From: Pedosphaera sp. | GTDB lineage: Bacteria; Verrucomicrobiota; Verrucomicrobiia; Limisphaerales; AAA164-E04 | Reading direction: 5' to 3' | DNA length: 64,000 nucleotides | Assembly (NCBI GenBank): GCA_002690655.1 | Contig: NZFL01000026.1 | Span: 49,611 to 113,610 of the forward strand | In this document: positions 8,514-18,396 of the stretch, in pieces | Numbering within the stretch: position 1 is the first letter of the stretch | Layout of the letters: each line of letters opens with the position of its first letter | Translations under genes and position numbers: made by a program | Notes under the pieces: model-generated | Database searches by the model: none | What the model was told of the DNA's origin: nothing | The model's input: only the letters and a program-made list of their open reading frames with translations

Positions 8514-9947
8514 ATGAACATCGCATCACCACACTCCAGAAGAAAATTCCTTGGGCAATTATCGACTGGCCTGGGCAGCATCTCTGTGATGGACTTGAAT
8601 AGTAAGATCGAAGGCGCGCAAACGGTAACAAACGACCAACGCGGCCTGCTGGAAACCACACACATACCGGCCAGAGCCAAGCGCGTTATTTACCTGTTTC
8701 AATCTGGGGGACCATCCCAGCTTGACCTTTACGATCACAAACCAGAATTGAAAAAGCGCCAGGGAAACGATCTCCCTGATTCGGTCCGCAAGGGACAAAG
8801 ATTGACTGGAATGACCGCGGGACAATCCCAATTCCCCATCGCAGCATCGGGATTTGATTTCAAGCAACATGGACAATCAGGCCACTGGATGAGCAGTGCA
8901 GTTCCTCATCTATCGAGTATGGCTGATGATATGTGCATGATCAAAACCATGCATACGGAAGCGATCAATCACGATCCTGCCATCACCTATTTTCAGACCG
9001 GATTTCAATTATCAGGAAGGCCCAGCATGGGATCCTGGCTTTCGTATGGTTTGGGAACCGTCAACGAAAATTTACCAAATTTTGTCGTCATGGTTTCTCA
9101 CCGAGGAGGACAGCCACTCTATGATCGACTCTGGGGCAGTGGCTTTCTTCCATCTGTTCACCAAGGTGTGAAATTCCGCAGCAAAGGAGATCCTGTCCTC
9201 TACCTTTCCGACCCGAAAGGGTTCCCGAAAGAAGCGCGAAGGCGGGTATTGGATGATATCGCCGCCCTGAATCTGGAATCATTCGATAAAACTCGACAAC
9301 CCGAAATCCTTACAAGGATCTCCCAGTACGAAATGGCCTTTCGCATGCAAAGCTCCATTCCGGAACTGACCGATTTGTCAGGTGAGAGTGATACCACCTT
9401 TAACCTTTATGGAGAGGAGGCCAGGCAACCCGGCACATTTGCGCACAACTGCCTGATGGCACGCCGACTCACCGAGCGGGGTGTTCGATTTGTTCAACTG
9501 TTTCACCGGGGATGGGACCATCACTCAAGCCTTCCCAATAATTTGAAAGCCCGTTGCAAGCAAACAGACCAGGCCTCGGCAGCCTTGCTGACTGACTTGA
9601 AACAAAGGGGACTTCTGGATGATACACTCGTCGTGTGGGGCGGAGAATTTGGACGCACCGTTTACTGCCAGGGAAACTTGACCGCAACCAATTATGGTCG
9701 CGACCACCATCCACGATGCTTCAGCATGTGGATGGCCGGAGGAGGTGTGAATCCGGGAACAGTTTATGGTTCCACCGACGATTTCAGTTACAATATCGCT
9801 GAGAATCCTGTTAGTGTGAATGACCTTCACGCAACCATGCTGCACTTACTGGGGGTGGATCATTTGCGTTTAACCTTTAAATTTCAAGGACGCCATTATC
9901 GATTGACAGACATCGCCGGAAACGTCATTCCCGAGCTGATCGCCTGA
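8514..9947 (+). CDS. DUF1501 family protein, Tat-exported
   Basis: 477 residues with a twin-arginine start, SRRKFLG, Arg9-Arg10, followed by a weak hydrophobic segment. The body matches the DUF1501 family, which has an alkaline-phosphatase-like (sulfatase superfamily) fold: QSGGPSQLDLYD near 65-75, NHDPA, WDHHSSL, and VWGGEFGRTVYC with GRDHHPRCFS near 380-400. DUF1501 proteins are abundant in planctomycetes and verrucomicrobia and are usually encoded after a DUF1549/DUF1553 protein. Here no such partner is adjacent; the upstream gene is a divergent alpha/beta hydrolase. The function of the family is not established. A methyltransferase follows after 44 bp on the same strand. Confidence 0.88.
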   Translation: MNIASPHSRRKFLGQLSTGLGSISVMDLNSKIEGAQTVTNDQRGLLETTHIPARAKRVIYLFQSGGPSQLDLYDHKPELKKRQGNDLPDSVRKGQRLTGMTAGQSQFPIAASGFDFKQHGQSGHWMSSAVPHLSSMADDMCMIKTMHTEAINHDPAITYFQTGFQLSGRPSMGSWLSYGLGTVNENLPNFVVMVSHRGGQPLYDRLWGSGFLPSVHQGVKFRSKGDPVLYLSDPKGFPKEARRRVLDDIAALNLESFDKTRQPEILTRISQYEMAFRMQSSIPELTDLSGESDTTFNLYGEEARQPGTFAHNCLMARRLTERGVRFVQLFHRGWDHHSSLPNNLKARCKQTDQASAALLTDLKQRGLLDDTLVVWGGEFGRTVYCQGNLTATNYGRDHHPRCFSMWMAGGGVNPGTVYGSTDDFSYNIAENPVSVNDLHATMLHLLGVDHLRLTFKFQGRHYRLTDIAGNVIPELIA

Positions 9948-9991
9948 GAATCGCTGCAGCTTCCCATTCCTTGACGATACAATAGCAATCA

Positions 9992-10696
9992 ATGATTATT
10001 CATCGACTCATTGCTCACCACCTCAAGAACGGTGATGACACCAGATTTTACGAAATGCAGGCGCAGGATGCCATCCAGTGGATGAAATCTCGCGGTGTCA
10101 AAATGAACACTGACATACGGGTATTGGATCTTGGATGCGGTCACGGAGTTTTTGGTGGAGAGCTGGAAAAATCTGGGTGCCAGGTTGATTACGCGGACAT
10201 TGAATGCAGCCTGATACCGGAGCGTGCCAATGCACCATTTACTGCAATCAATCTGGACCTGGATGATTATGATACCCTTGGTCAGCACGAACTCATCGTT
10301 TGTTCCAACGTGTTTGAGCATCTGGCAAACCCCAGGAATTTTGTAAAGAAACTCCCCGCACTACTTCAGCCGGGTGGATGCCTTTACCTGAGTTGGACCA
10401 ATTGGCTTTCACCTTGGGGCGGGCATGATTTCTCGCCTTTCCACTACCTTGGACCATGCTTGGGCCCAAAAGTATTTGATCAGATTGTAGGCAAGCCACG
10501 TATTCACTACCCTTTCAAAACCCTCTATCCAACCTATATTGGAAAAACGCTCGAGTGGATCCGGGAAACAAGCCAGTTAGGAGTTGAAGCCTGTGTACCG
10601 AGGTATTACAACGAATTATCATTCCTCACAAAAATCCCAGTTTTCAGAGAATTCTGGACATGGAATACGGCCATGCTCATCAGAAGGAATCCATGA
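9992..10696 (+). CDS. Class I SAM-dependent methyltransferase
   Basis: 234 residues. The SAM-binding motif I is VLDLGCGHGVFGG (44-56), followed by an acidic end of strand 2 (DYADIE) and the post-motif segment IVCSNVFEHLANPRNF, typical of Methyltransf_11/23 enzymes. The centre reads LYLSWTNWLSPWGGHDFSPF, a pattern I have seen in methyltransferases linked to cell-surface sugar or glycan clusters, but no such cluster is next to it here. It lies 44 bp after DUF1501 and 196 bp before purD. The acceptor substrate is unknown. Confidence 0.85.
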   Translation: MIIHRLIAHHLKNGDDTRFYEMQAQDAIQWMKSRGVKMNTDIRVLDLGCGHGVFGGELEKSGCQVDYADIECSLIPERANAPFTAINLDLDDYDTLGQHELIVCSNVFEHLANPRNFVKKLPALLQPGGCLYLSWTNWLSPWGGHDFSPFHYLGPCLGPKVFDQIVGKPRIHYPFKTLYPTYIGKTLEWIRETSQLGVEACVPRYYNELSFLTKIPVFREFWTWNTAMLIRRNP

Positions 10697-10892
10697 GCAG
10701 CAGAGGGCAAGGCAATCTCAACATCGATAGCAGGCATTTCACGTGTTTGAACGCATCTGATGGAACACCCTTGGATAAAATTGGATTTGTATCCTGATTA
10801 GTGGCTCATCAAATCATCGAACCATGATTTGCCAATGCTTGCGGTAATATTTCTTTTTCATTTTGCGGATTTTTGCTTCAATCCACGACCTG

Positions 10893-12185
10893 ATGAATAT
10901 CTTGGTAATCGGTTCCGGAGGAAGAGAACACGCATTGGTATGGAAGCTGGCTCAATCGTCATTGACCGAAACCATGTATTGCGCTCCCGGCAATGCCGGT
11001 ATTGCAGGCGAAACTTTGACAGCCAATGGCAATTCGGTTCAATGCATCAAAATTGGTGCAGAAAACTTAGAGGGCCTTCTCGCCTTCGCGAAAGAAAAAC
11101 AACCGGATCTGACTGTCGTAGGTCCGGATAATCCTTTATCGCAAGGAATAGTTGATCTTTTCAATAAAGAGGGACTGACCATCTGGGGACCAAATCAAAA
11201 GGCTGCCAGATTCGAATCTTCAAAGGCTTTTTCTCAGGAGTTCATGCTCCGCCACGAGATTCCAACTGCGAAATCAGGCATCTTCTCCAACCCGACGGAG
11301 GCTCTTGCCTTTGCGACATCCATTCAAGGCAAATGTGCCGTAAAAGCAGATGGACTCGCTTTAGGCAAAGGAGTGATTTTGACATCGAACGTGGAGGAAG
11401 CGAAAAATGCCATCCAACAATTAATGATCGATAAATCATTTGGTGATGCCGGAGATCAAATTGTCATTCAAGAATATCTCGAAGGCATGGAAGTCTCTCT
11501 TCATGCACTTTGCGACGGTCATGGTTACTTGTTATTTGAATCATCTCAGGACCATAAACGAGCCCTGGATGGAGACAAAGGGCTGAACACGGGAGGCATG
11601 GGCACCTACTCACCTGCACCGTTTATAAGTGACCACGAATTGAAATCCATCCGTGAAACCATTCTGGATCGATGGGTAGATGGGTGTAAGAGGGAGGGCA
11701 TCGATTTCAAAGGGATGCTTTACCCTGGTTTGATGCTCACTGAATCAGGCCCTAAAGTCCTGGAATTCAATGCTCGTTTTGGAGATCCAGAAACACAGGT
11801 GTATTTAATGCGACTCAAAAATGATCTCCCCACGCTTTTGATGGCGAGTGCAGAAGGCAAATTAGACCAACACCGTTTGGAATGGGATGACCAGGCAGCC
11901 ACGTGTGTCGTGTTGGCTTCTGGCGGCTACCCTGAGGCATATGAAAAAGGTAAAACCATCACCGGCATCAAGGATGCCGAGCAAGACCCTCAAGTCAAAG
12001 TGTTCCACGCTGGCACAGGGTCGAACGCTGATAATCCGATAATCACTGCAGGAGGCCGGGTATTAGGAGTCACTGCGCTGGGTAAAAATCTGAAAGAAGC
12101 AACTGAACGCGCATACGAAGCGACTGAAAAAATTCATTTTGACAGATGTTATTTTCGTCGTGACATTGCCGCCAAGGCCTTATAA
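10893..12185 (+). CDS. purD: Phosphoribosylamine-glycine ligase (GAR synthetase)
   Basis: ATP-dependent joining of glycine to 5-phosphoribosylamine, the second step of purine synthesis. The start is ATG 10893, giving MNILVIGSGGREHALVWKL, which is the classic PurD N-terminus; a TTG at 10863 would add ten residues without family likeness. ATP-grasp features follow: KADGLALGKGV, EGMEVSLHALCDG, GLNTGGMGTYSPAP, and the metal-binding EFNARFGDPETQ. At 430 residues the length is standard. It appears to be transcribed alone or with the following S41-like gene, from which it is separated by 121 bp. Glycine for this reaction can come from GlyA, encoded 1.2 kb downstream. Confidence 0.96.
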   Translation: MNILVIGSGGREHALVWKLAQSSLTETMYCAPGNAGIAGETLTANGNSVQCIKIGAENLEGLLAFAKEKQPDLTVVGPDNPLSQGIVDLFNKEGLTIWGPNQKAARFESSKAFSQEFMLRHEIPTAKSGIFSNPTEALAFATSIQGKCAVKADGLALGKGVILTSNVEEAKNAIQQLMIDKSFGDAGDQIVIQEYLEGMEVSLHALCDGHGYLLFESSQDHKRALDGDKGLNTGGMGTYSPAPFISDHELKSIRETILDRWVDGCKREGIDFKGMLYPGLMLTESGPKVLEFNARFGDPETQVYLMRLKNDLPTLLMASAEGKLDQHRLEWDDQAATCVVLASGGYPEAYEKGKTITGIKDAEQDPQVKVFHAGTGSNADNPIITAGGRVLGVTALGKNLKEATERAYEATEKIHFDRCYFRRDIAAKAL

Positions 12186-12306
12186 TGGTTTTCGAATAGT
12201 TGGGGTTCAGCGCTTTGAAAAATTTTGGATCGATGATCCGTTCTTGTTCAATCTGAATTGATTAAAGACCCCAATTAGAACTCATTAGGAATGTCATCTA
12301 ACATTC

Positions 12307-13371
12307 ATGGAAAATATTAAATTGCCCGTTTTGCTATCATGCCTGAGCGTTATCTGTGCATGCGTCCTCCCTTTGTCTGCACAAGAACCAGTAGAGTCGA
12401 GGGAGCCAGTGGCTTCATTGCCTGATTATGGCGAAATATTTGAGATCATCAGCAATCAACTACCATCAATCAGCGAGCAGGACCTGCAACATGCTGCTTT
12501 GCAGGGCATTTTAACCGAATTTCAATCCCAGATTGAATTGGAATCAAATTCCTTGAAAGAAGGAGAGGAGCAGGACAAGCAGGCATCTATTGCCAAAATG
12601 GAGCTCATTGCTGAAAAAATTGCCTATTTTCGTCTTCATCTCATATCGAAGGGTTTGGAAAGCATCCTAAGAGAAAAAATTGAATCATTCCGAATTGAAA
12701 ATGGAGCCGAAGGTATTGTGCTCGACCTTAGGTATGCGGACGGCTCAGATTACGGTGAAGTTTTAAGATTGGCGGGACTATTTTTGAATGATGCCGTGGC
12801 ATTATTGGATTGGGGATCCGGCAGTCAAAAGGCAGTCGTGGCATCCCCCTCCATCCAGCTTCCACTTGTTGTACTGATCAATGAATCCACAAAAGGTGCT
12901 GCAGAAGCATTGGCTGGTGCATTGAAGCTGATCGAAAAAGCGGCGATCATAGGCCGCCCCACGTCAGGGCTCGCTATGCTTAGAAAACGTATTCCCCTTG
13001 AAAGCGGGCACGTTTTGTCCATCGCAACGGGCAAGGTCCAATTAGCAGATGGTACACCCATAACAGGTAAAGGGGTGGGTCCTGACATTGAGGTTGATAT
13101 CAGTCCGACCGAGCAAGCCGCTTATTTCGATGATCCTTATGGAGAATTAACCTCAAAGGAAAAGGAAAGTAATACCGAACGACTCAACGAAGCTACCCTG
13201 ATGCGCCGCCAGAATGATTCCAACGGCACGGTAGAGATAGAAATCAATGTCCCACCCGAGGGCGAACAGGAATCCAACTCACAACAAAACGCCATCGTGG
13301 ACCCTATTCTAGCTCGAGGGGTTGATTTATTGAAAGGTTGGACCATTTTCAATAGACAGTGGAATCGATGA
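12307..13371 (+). CDS. S41 C-terminal-processing-peptidase-like protein, predicted catalytically inactive
   Basis: 354 residues with a signal peptide (cleavage near SAQ-EP). Residues about 115-265 follow the CtpA/Prc (S41) catalytic fold: GIVLDLRYADGS (usually LRxNxGG), LVVLINESTKGAAEALAGAL (usually NxxSASASE), IIGRPTSG (usually VGxxTFGKG), and GKGVGPDIEV, a very typical family end. The catalytic Ser of the SASASE block is Gly197 here and the catalytic Lys is Leu222. There is no visible PDZ domain before the core; instead a helical acidic region spans 40-125. The C-terminal 85 residues are low-complexity and acidic. I therefore read it as a non-peptidase homologue exported to the periplasm, perhaps a binding or scaffold protein. 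It precedes the phosphatase-RpiB-GlyA gene by 55 bp. Confidence 0.8.
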   Translation: MENIKLPVLLSCLSVICACVLPLSAQEPVESREPVASLPDYGEIFEIISNQLPSISEQDLQHAALQGILTEFQSQIELESNSLKEGEEQDKQASIAKMELIAEKIAYFRLHLISKGLESILREKIESFRIENGAEGIVLDLRYADGSDYGEVLRLAGLFLNDAVALLDWGSGSQKAVVASPSIQLPLVVLINESTKGAAEALAGALKLIEKAAIIGRPTSGLAMLRKRIPLESGHVLSIATGKVQLADGTPITGKGVGPDIEVDISPTEQAAYFDDPYGELTSKEKESNTERLNEATLMRRQNDSNGTVEIEINVPPEGEQESNSQQNAIVDPILARGVDLLKGWTIFNRQWNR

Positions 13372-13426
13372 TTCCGAAAGCGCCTATCAAAACGAAGATG
13401 TGGGCCCAGACCCCAATCATAATTAA

Positions 13427-15607
13427 ATGAAACGTATCCTTTTTGTTTGCACTGGAAATATATGTAGAAGCCCCATGGCCGAAGGGTATTTGAAGCATTT
13501 ACTCAAACAGGAAGGCTTGGGTGATGTGGAAGTTACCTCTGCAGGGGTCGGAGCCATGACTGGTCAGTCTCCCAGCAAACATGCGGTTGAGGCTCTGGCT
13601 GATTGGGGTATTGATATTACGGACCAGCGCAGCCAGATGATTTCCAATTCCGATATTAACGAGACGAATTGGATTTTTGGGATGACACAGGGACATGTCG
13701 ATATGATCAACTCCATGTTTCCGGAAGCTGCATCCAAGACCTTTCTGATTCGTCGGTTCGTGGATCATTTGTCCCAATACGATAAAGAAGTCTCGGATCC
13801 CATTGGAGGAAACCTTCAAATTTATCAAACATGCAGGGATGAAATCAAACAGGGCATCGATCACATACTTGTCAACATACTTTCCGAATTAAAACCTCAA
13901 CCCTGTTCATCCGATGACACCAATCCAAAAATGACCATTGCCATTGCCTCAGATCATGCCGGATTCGCATCCAAAGAGGCTATCAAATTGATTCTGGAAT
14001 CTCATTCTTACAGGATAGATGACTTCGGCACCGAGAACGAGAACTCTACGGACTATCCAGATTACGCAAAATCAGTGGCGGAGCATGTCGCTGAGGAGAA
14101 AGCGGATATTGGCATATTAATTTGCTCGACGGGCATTGGGATGAGCATTGCCGCCAATAAAGTGTCCGGAGTCAGAGCGGCTTTGGTCAACGACCTTGAA
14201 ACTGCTCGCCTTTCGCGGGAACACAACCATGCAAATGTCATTTGCATGGGAGCAAAGGGAAAAAATCCTGAAATTTTATGGGCCAACCTTCAGGCCTTTC
14301 TTTCTGCCAAATGTGAAGGCGACCGACACAAGCGACGTGTCCGAAAAATTACAGCCATGGAACAAAAACAATCGCACTCAGTCAGCGCCGTAGATCCGGC
14401 CATCTCTCAAATCATTGAAAAAGAACGTCAGCGTCAACAAGAAAACATCGAGTTGATCGCAAGTGAGAACTTCACTTCACCGGCCGTCATGGAGGTGCAA
14501 GGATCCGTACTCACCAATAAATACGCCGAAGGTTACCCCGCCAAACGCTGGTATGGGGGATGCGAATTTGTTGACGAAGCAGAAACTTTGGCAATTGAAC
14601 GAGCCAAGAAACTATTCAAGGCTGATCACGCCAACGTTCAACCACACTCAGGTTCGGGTGCCAATATGGCAGTTTACTTTTCAATGTTGCAACCCGGGGA
14701 CAAGATTTTGACCATGGACTTGAATCATGGAGGCCACTTGACTCATGGTAACAAAGCCAACTTCTCAGGAAAATTCTTTGAAGTCGTTCACTACGGTGTG
14801 CGCAAGGAAGATGAGCGCATCGACTATGATCAACTGGAGGCCTTGGCCAAAGAACATCGCCCTAAAATGATCACGGTCGGCGCCAGTGCCTACCCTAGGG
14901 TGATTGATTTTGCGCGCATGGGAGCAATAGCAAAGGAAGTTGGAGCTTATCTCTTGGCGGATATTGCACACATTGCCGGATTGGTCGCAGCCGGTATCCA
15001 TCCAAGTCCGGTGGAACATGCTGATTTTGTAACCACTACCACCCACAAGACCTTGCGCGGTCCTCGCGGCGGTCTCGTTCTTTGCCGCGCCGAATATGCC
15101 AAGGCAATTGATTCTCAAACATTCCCTGGCATTCAAGGCGGCCCGTTAATGCATGTGATCGCAGCAAAAGCTGTTTGTTTTGCTGAAGCACTCCAACCCG
15201 AATTCAAGCGTTATCAAAACCAAGTCGTTACCAATGCTAAGACCCTTGCGGAGGGAATGGTCAGCAATGGTTTCAGGCTTGTCAGCGGGGGAACAGAGAA
15301 TCATCTCATGCTGGTGGATGTTGGTGCTCGTGAAATGACAGGCAAAGCGTGTCAAAATGCTCTGGATGAGGCAGGGATCACCGTGAATAAAAACACGATA
15401 CCTTTTGAAACTCGCTCTCCTTTCCAGGCAAGTGGTATCCGTATTGGCACTCCAGCGGTCACAACACGTGGGATGAAGGAACGGGATATGGTTCTAATTG
15501 CTGATATGATCTGTGAAGTCCTCAACGACATTAAAAACCTTGACGTAGCCAGTGAAGTCAGGCAACGTGTGAACCGATTGACCGCAAGTTACCCCTTGCC
15601 ATACTAA
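13427..15607 (+). CDS. glyA: Three-domain fusion: low-molecular-weight phosphatase - ribose-5-phosphate isomerase B - serine hydroxymethyltransferase
   Basis: One uninterrupted frame of 726 residues. Residues 1-155 are a low-molecular-weight protein phosphatase with CTGNICR (Cys8, Arg14) and the acid Asp124 in SDPIGG. Residues 169-315 are RpiB (SDHAGF, ICSTGIG with Cys233, SREHNHAN with His266), which interconverts ribose 5-phosphate and ribulose 5-phosphate. Residues 311-726 are GlyA, which makes glycine and a one-carbon unit from serine: [15 protein letters not shown], and TTTTHK with the PLP lysine at 541. All three domains look complete. The RpiB ending ([17 protein letters not shown]) runs straight into GlyA, and Met311 at 14357 could be a separate GlyA start, as could Met169 (13931) for RpiB. 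No clear ribosome site precedes either internal ATG. Confidence 0.93.
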   Translation: MKRILFVCTGNICRSPMAEGYLKHLLKQEGLGDVEVTSAGVGAMTGQSPSKHAVEALADWGIDITDQRSQMISNSDINETNWIFGMTQGHVDMINSMFPEAASKTFLIRRFVDHLSQYDKEVSDPIGGNLQIYQTCRDEIKQGIDHILVNILSELKPQPCSSDDTNPKMTIAIASDHAGFASKEAIKLILESHSYRIDDFGTENENSTDYPDYAKSVAEHVAEEKADIGILICSTGIGMSIAANKVSGVRAALVNDLETARLSREHNHANVICMGAKGKNPEILWANLQAFLSAKCEGDRHKRRVRKITAMEQKQSHSVSAVDPAISQIIEKERQRQQENIELIASENFTSPAVMEVQGSVLTNKYAEGYPAKRWYGGCEFVDEAETLAIERAKKLFKADHANVQPHSGSGANMAVYFSMLQPGDKILTMDLNHGGHLTHGNKANFSGKFFEVVHYGVRKEDERIDYDQLEALAKEHRPKMITVGASAYPRVIDFARMGAIAKEVGAYLLADIAHIAGLVAAGIHPSPVEHADFVTTTTHKTLRGPRGGLVLCRAEYAKAIDSQTFPGIQGGPLMHVIAAKAVCFAEALQPEFKRYQNQVVTNAKTLAEGMVSNGFRLVSGGTENHLMLVDVGAREMTGKACQNALDEAGITVNKNTIPFETRSPFQASGIRIGTPAVTTRGMKERDMVLIADMICEVLNDIKNLDVASEVRQRVNRLTASYPLPY

Positions 15608-15832
15608 GCAAAACGCTTCAGAGGTTTGGTTTCTTTGGAATACCCCATTGGAAATCACCGATTTAATACATTTCAGAAGGATTCAGCCGATTGGTCGGTT
15701 GAGAGAATGTAGCAATACGGGATGAGCTTCCGAGCTCTAAGTGTTGTCGCTACGCGACGTTTCATAATTTCTGAGACGGATTACCTCAGGAGCCCTCACG
15801 TTCGCTTGGTAAAATCCCCAAAAATTAATTTT

Positions 15833-17647
15833 ATGCCCAAAGCAGTTAAAAGTACCGCTCGCAAGAAAACTGGCACCAAGACAAGTGCCACCGAGGAGAA
15901 TGCATCTACTGAAAATAAGCCGGAGCTGATGCCTGACGCGGAGCCACAAATATCGGGAAACGATTCATCCGCAAGCCCAGCTCCCAAGAAGAAACGTGCC
16001 GTGCGAAAGAAACGTGCCGCTAAAAAAGTGACAGCAACTGACACGGACGAAAAGGTTGAGAAAGATGATTCAGACTCTTTGAACTCAAAGCGGACAGAAA
16101 CTGCTTCCAGTGAATCCGAGGTGGCTGGTCCTCATGCGGAAGCCAGTTTGGCCGAACCCTCTGATAGCGCTGAGGACGCGATGAATTCTTCACCGGATAA
16201 AAAGGAGCAAACTGCTGAACAGTCCAGCGACAACGCAGAACCCGCTGCAGAGGGTGATGAGCGATCTCAAGATCAGGACTCGGTTTCTCATGAAACCACT
16301 AGCGGCGATGCTCCTGCGCGACACCACAAGGACAGACACGGGAAGCACTCCAAGAAGCACAAGGACAAGCGAAAGGACAAGCCCGCTAAAACAATCAATA
16401 TCAGTAAACTTCAGTCTATTCCAATGGCTGAATTGAACACGATGGCCAAAGAACTCGAAATCGAGAACTTCGGCACAATGAAAAAACATGAATTGATCCT
16501 GGAGATCCTGCAAAAAAATGCAGAGAGAAGCGGTGTCATGTTTGCGGAGGGCGTTCTGGAAATTCTACCAGAAGGGTTTGGATTCCTTCGCTCCAGAAGT
16601 TACAACTATTTATCCTGTCCAGAAGATATTTATGTCTCGCCATCCCAGATCCGACGATTCGACCTGCAAACGGGAGATATTGTCGCAGGACAGATCAGGC
16701 CACCTAAAGAAAAAGAGCGGTTTTTTGCTTTGCTGCGCGTGGAAGCAGTGGATAAGGAGGATCCAGAAAAAGCCAAGGACAAGATTCATTTTGACAATCT
16801 AACCCCGCTTTTCCCTGAACAACGATTACTGCTGGAAAGCAACCCAGAGGAATACTCCACTCGAGTTTTAGATCTGGTCTGCCCGATTGGGAAAGGTACG
16901 AGGGGATTGATCGTAGCCCCGCCTCGCACAGGAAAGACTGTTTTGATGCAGAATGTGGCCAATGCCATCATCAAAAACAATCCGGAAGTTTACCTATTTA
17001 TCTTGTTGATCGATGAACGTCCTGAAGAGGTAACCGACATGGAGCGCACATGCCGGAACGCAGAGGTTATCAGTTCCACTTTTGACGAGCCTCCCGAACG
17101 ACATGTTCAGGTTGCCGAGATGGTCATTGAGAAAGCCAAGCGCATGGTGGAACACAAGAAGGATGTGGTCATTCTCCTCGATTCCATCACCCGCCTGGCA
17201 CGAGCTTACAATACAGTGCAACCTCATTCCGGCAAAATCCTCTCTGGAGGTGTAGATGCAAATGCCCTGCATAAGCCCAAACGCTTTTTTGGTGCCGCTC
17301 GAAATATCGAAGAAGGAGGTTCCCTTACCATTATCGCTACGGCTTTGGTAGATACCGGTTCCCGAATGGATGAAGTGATCTTTGAGGAGTTCAAAGGTAC
17401 TGGCAATATGGAGGCACATCTGGATCGAAGCTTGGTTGACCGGCGTATTTTCCCCTCAATCAATGTGGAATTGAGTGGCACACGCAAAGAAGAACTGCTT
17501 TATCATCCGGATGAATACGGAAAAGTTGTCTTGCTTAGAAAAGCACTCACAGGAGTACCCGCCGTCGAAGCAATGGAGCTTTTGTTGAGCAAATTGAGAC
17601 AGACCGGAACGAATATCGAGTTTCTTCTTTCCGTGAGCAACGCCTGA
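15833..17647 (+). CDS. rho: Transcription termination factor Rho, with long Lys/Ala/Ser-rich N-terminal extension
   Basis: Hexameric RNA helicase that ends transcription of untranslated RNA. I place the start at ATG 15833 ([12 protein letters not shown]); the frame is open to 15722 but that part shows no family likeness. The first 180 or so residues are low-complexity, rich in Lys, Ala, Ser, Asp and Glu, with a His/Lys block ([14 protein letters not shown]) at its end. Then come the Rho N domain ([20 protein letters not shown]), the RNA-binding cold-shock-like domain (EGFGFLRS), Walker A APPRTGKT near residue 362, [22 protein letters not shown] and [20 protein letters not shown], all canonical. 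Lys-rich N-terminal insertions in Rho are known from several phyla. A 225-bp leader precedes it. A symmetric terminator follows. Confidence 0.96.
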   Translation: MPKAVKSTARKKTGTKTSATEENASTENKPELMPDAEPQISGNDSSASPAPKKKRAVRKKRAAKKVTATDTDEKVEKDDSDSLNSKRTETASSESEVAGPHAEASLAEPSDSAEDAMNSSPDKKEQTAEQSSDNAEPAAEGDERSQDQDSVSHETTSGDAPARHHKDRHGKHSKKHKDKRKDKPAKTINISKLQSIPMAELNTMAKELEIENFGTMKKHELILEILQKNAERSGVMFAEGVLEILPEGFGFLRSRSYNYLSCPEDIYVSPSQIRRFDLQTGDIVAGQIRPPKEKERFFALLRVEAVDKEDPEKAKDKIHFDNLTPLFPEQRLLLESNPEEYSTRVLDLVCPIGKGTRGLIVAPPRTGKTVLMQNVANAIIKNNPEVYLFILLIDERPEEVTDMERTCRNAEVISSTFDEPPERHVQVAEMVIEKAKRMVEHKKDVVILLDSITRLARAYNTVQPHSGKILSGGVDANALHKPKRFFGAARNIEEGGSLTIIATALVDTGSRMDEVIFEEFKGTGNMEAHLDRSLVDRRIFPSINVELSGTRKEELLYHPDEYGKVVLLRKALTGVPAVEAMELLLSKLRQTGTNIEFLLSVSNA

Positions 17648-17675
17648 CGCATGCCGTCAATTTAAATGAAAGCAA

Positions 17676-17700
17676 AACGGTCTCGCTGGAGACCGTTCTT
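17676..17700. terminator. Bidirectional hairpin terminator between rho and ubiX
   Basis: AACGGTCTC (17676-17684), loop GCTG, GAGACCGTT (17689-17697): a perfect 9-bp stem. CTTTCATT follows on the plus strand and TTGCTTTCATTT on the minus strand. It sits between the stops of two convergent genes and can serve both. Confidence 0.75.
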
Positions 17701-18264
17701 TCATTCAGGCTCCTCTTTCCACCGACTGACGAGTTTGTGCTCGATTCCCAGATGATCCAATACTCGAGAAACGACCGTGTCGGCAAGTGCTTCGATAGAT
17801 TCAGGGCCATGATAAAAATGTGGAGAAGCAGGCATGATGGATGCGCCTGCGAGACATAGTAATTCCATGTTTCGGATGTGAACCAGATTGTATGGTGTCT
17901 CTCTCACAACCAATAAGAGCTTTTTCTTTTCCTTCAACATGACATCCGCAGCACGCAATAAAATATTGTCACTGTATCCATGAGCAATCCGCCCCAAGGT
18001 CCCCATACTACAGGGAATGACCACCATGACATCAGAAGGGTTAGAGCCACTTGCAAATGGGGCATTCATGGATTTTATCTGATGCTGCTTTACAGCCGTA
18101 GAAACCTGTAACCCACCTTTCAATTCCTGCCCAATCACCTGATGAGCGTAGCTGCTCATTACGAGATGAATGTCATGTACGGAAGGATCAAGATTGTCCA
18201 GAAGACGTTGAGCATAGATCGCACCACTGGCTCCCGTGATTGCTACTGTAATTCGCATCGACAC
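17701..18264 (-). CDS. ubiX: Flavin prenyltransferase UbiX
   Basis: Makes prenylated FMN, the cofactor of UbiD-type decarboxylases, from FMN and dimethylallyl phosphate. Family motifs are clear: ITGASGAIYA near the N-terminus, the Ser/Cys-rich PCSMGTLGRIAHG around 100, and RETPYNLVHIRNM around 140. Its 187 residues are the normal length. The start may be Met1 or Met3. No UbiD partner is in the window, so its decarboxylase (for menaquinone, ubiquinone or an aromatic acid pathway) must be elsewhere. Transcribed alone, convergent with rho. Confidence 0.94.
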   Translation of the reverse strand: MSMRITVAITGASGAIYAQRLLDNLDPSVHDIHLVMSSYAHQVIGQELKGGLQVSTAVKQHQIKSMNAPFASGSNPSDVMVVIPCSMGTLGRIAHGYSDNILLRAADVMLKEKKKLLLVVRETPYNLVHIRNMELLCLAGASIMPASPHFYHGPESIEALADTVVSRVLDHLGIEHKLVSRWKEEPE

Positions 18265-18396
18265 CTTTCACACTTTGTTTGAACTTCCATGATCCTAATT
18301 TGTCCTCGATTGATTCTTTAAGCAAGAGATTGATCCAGCAGCAAGGGTTGTTTTGGCAGAAAGCTTCTTGCCGGTGGTCATGCAAATTCGTAATCT

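Noticed and set aside
13427..15607. Assembly error as the cause of the three-domain fusion
   Set aside because: All three domains are complete and the RpiB end blends into the GlyA start without a repeated or missing segment, so a sequencing slip at both joints is unlikely; it is kept as a check, not a conclusion.
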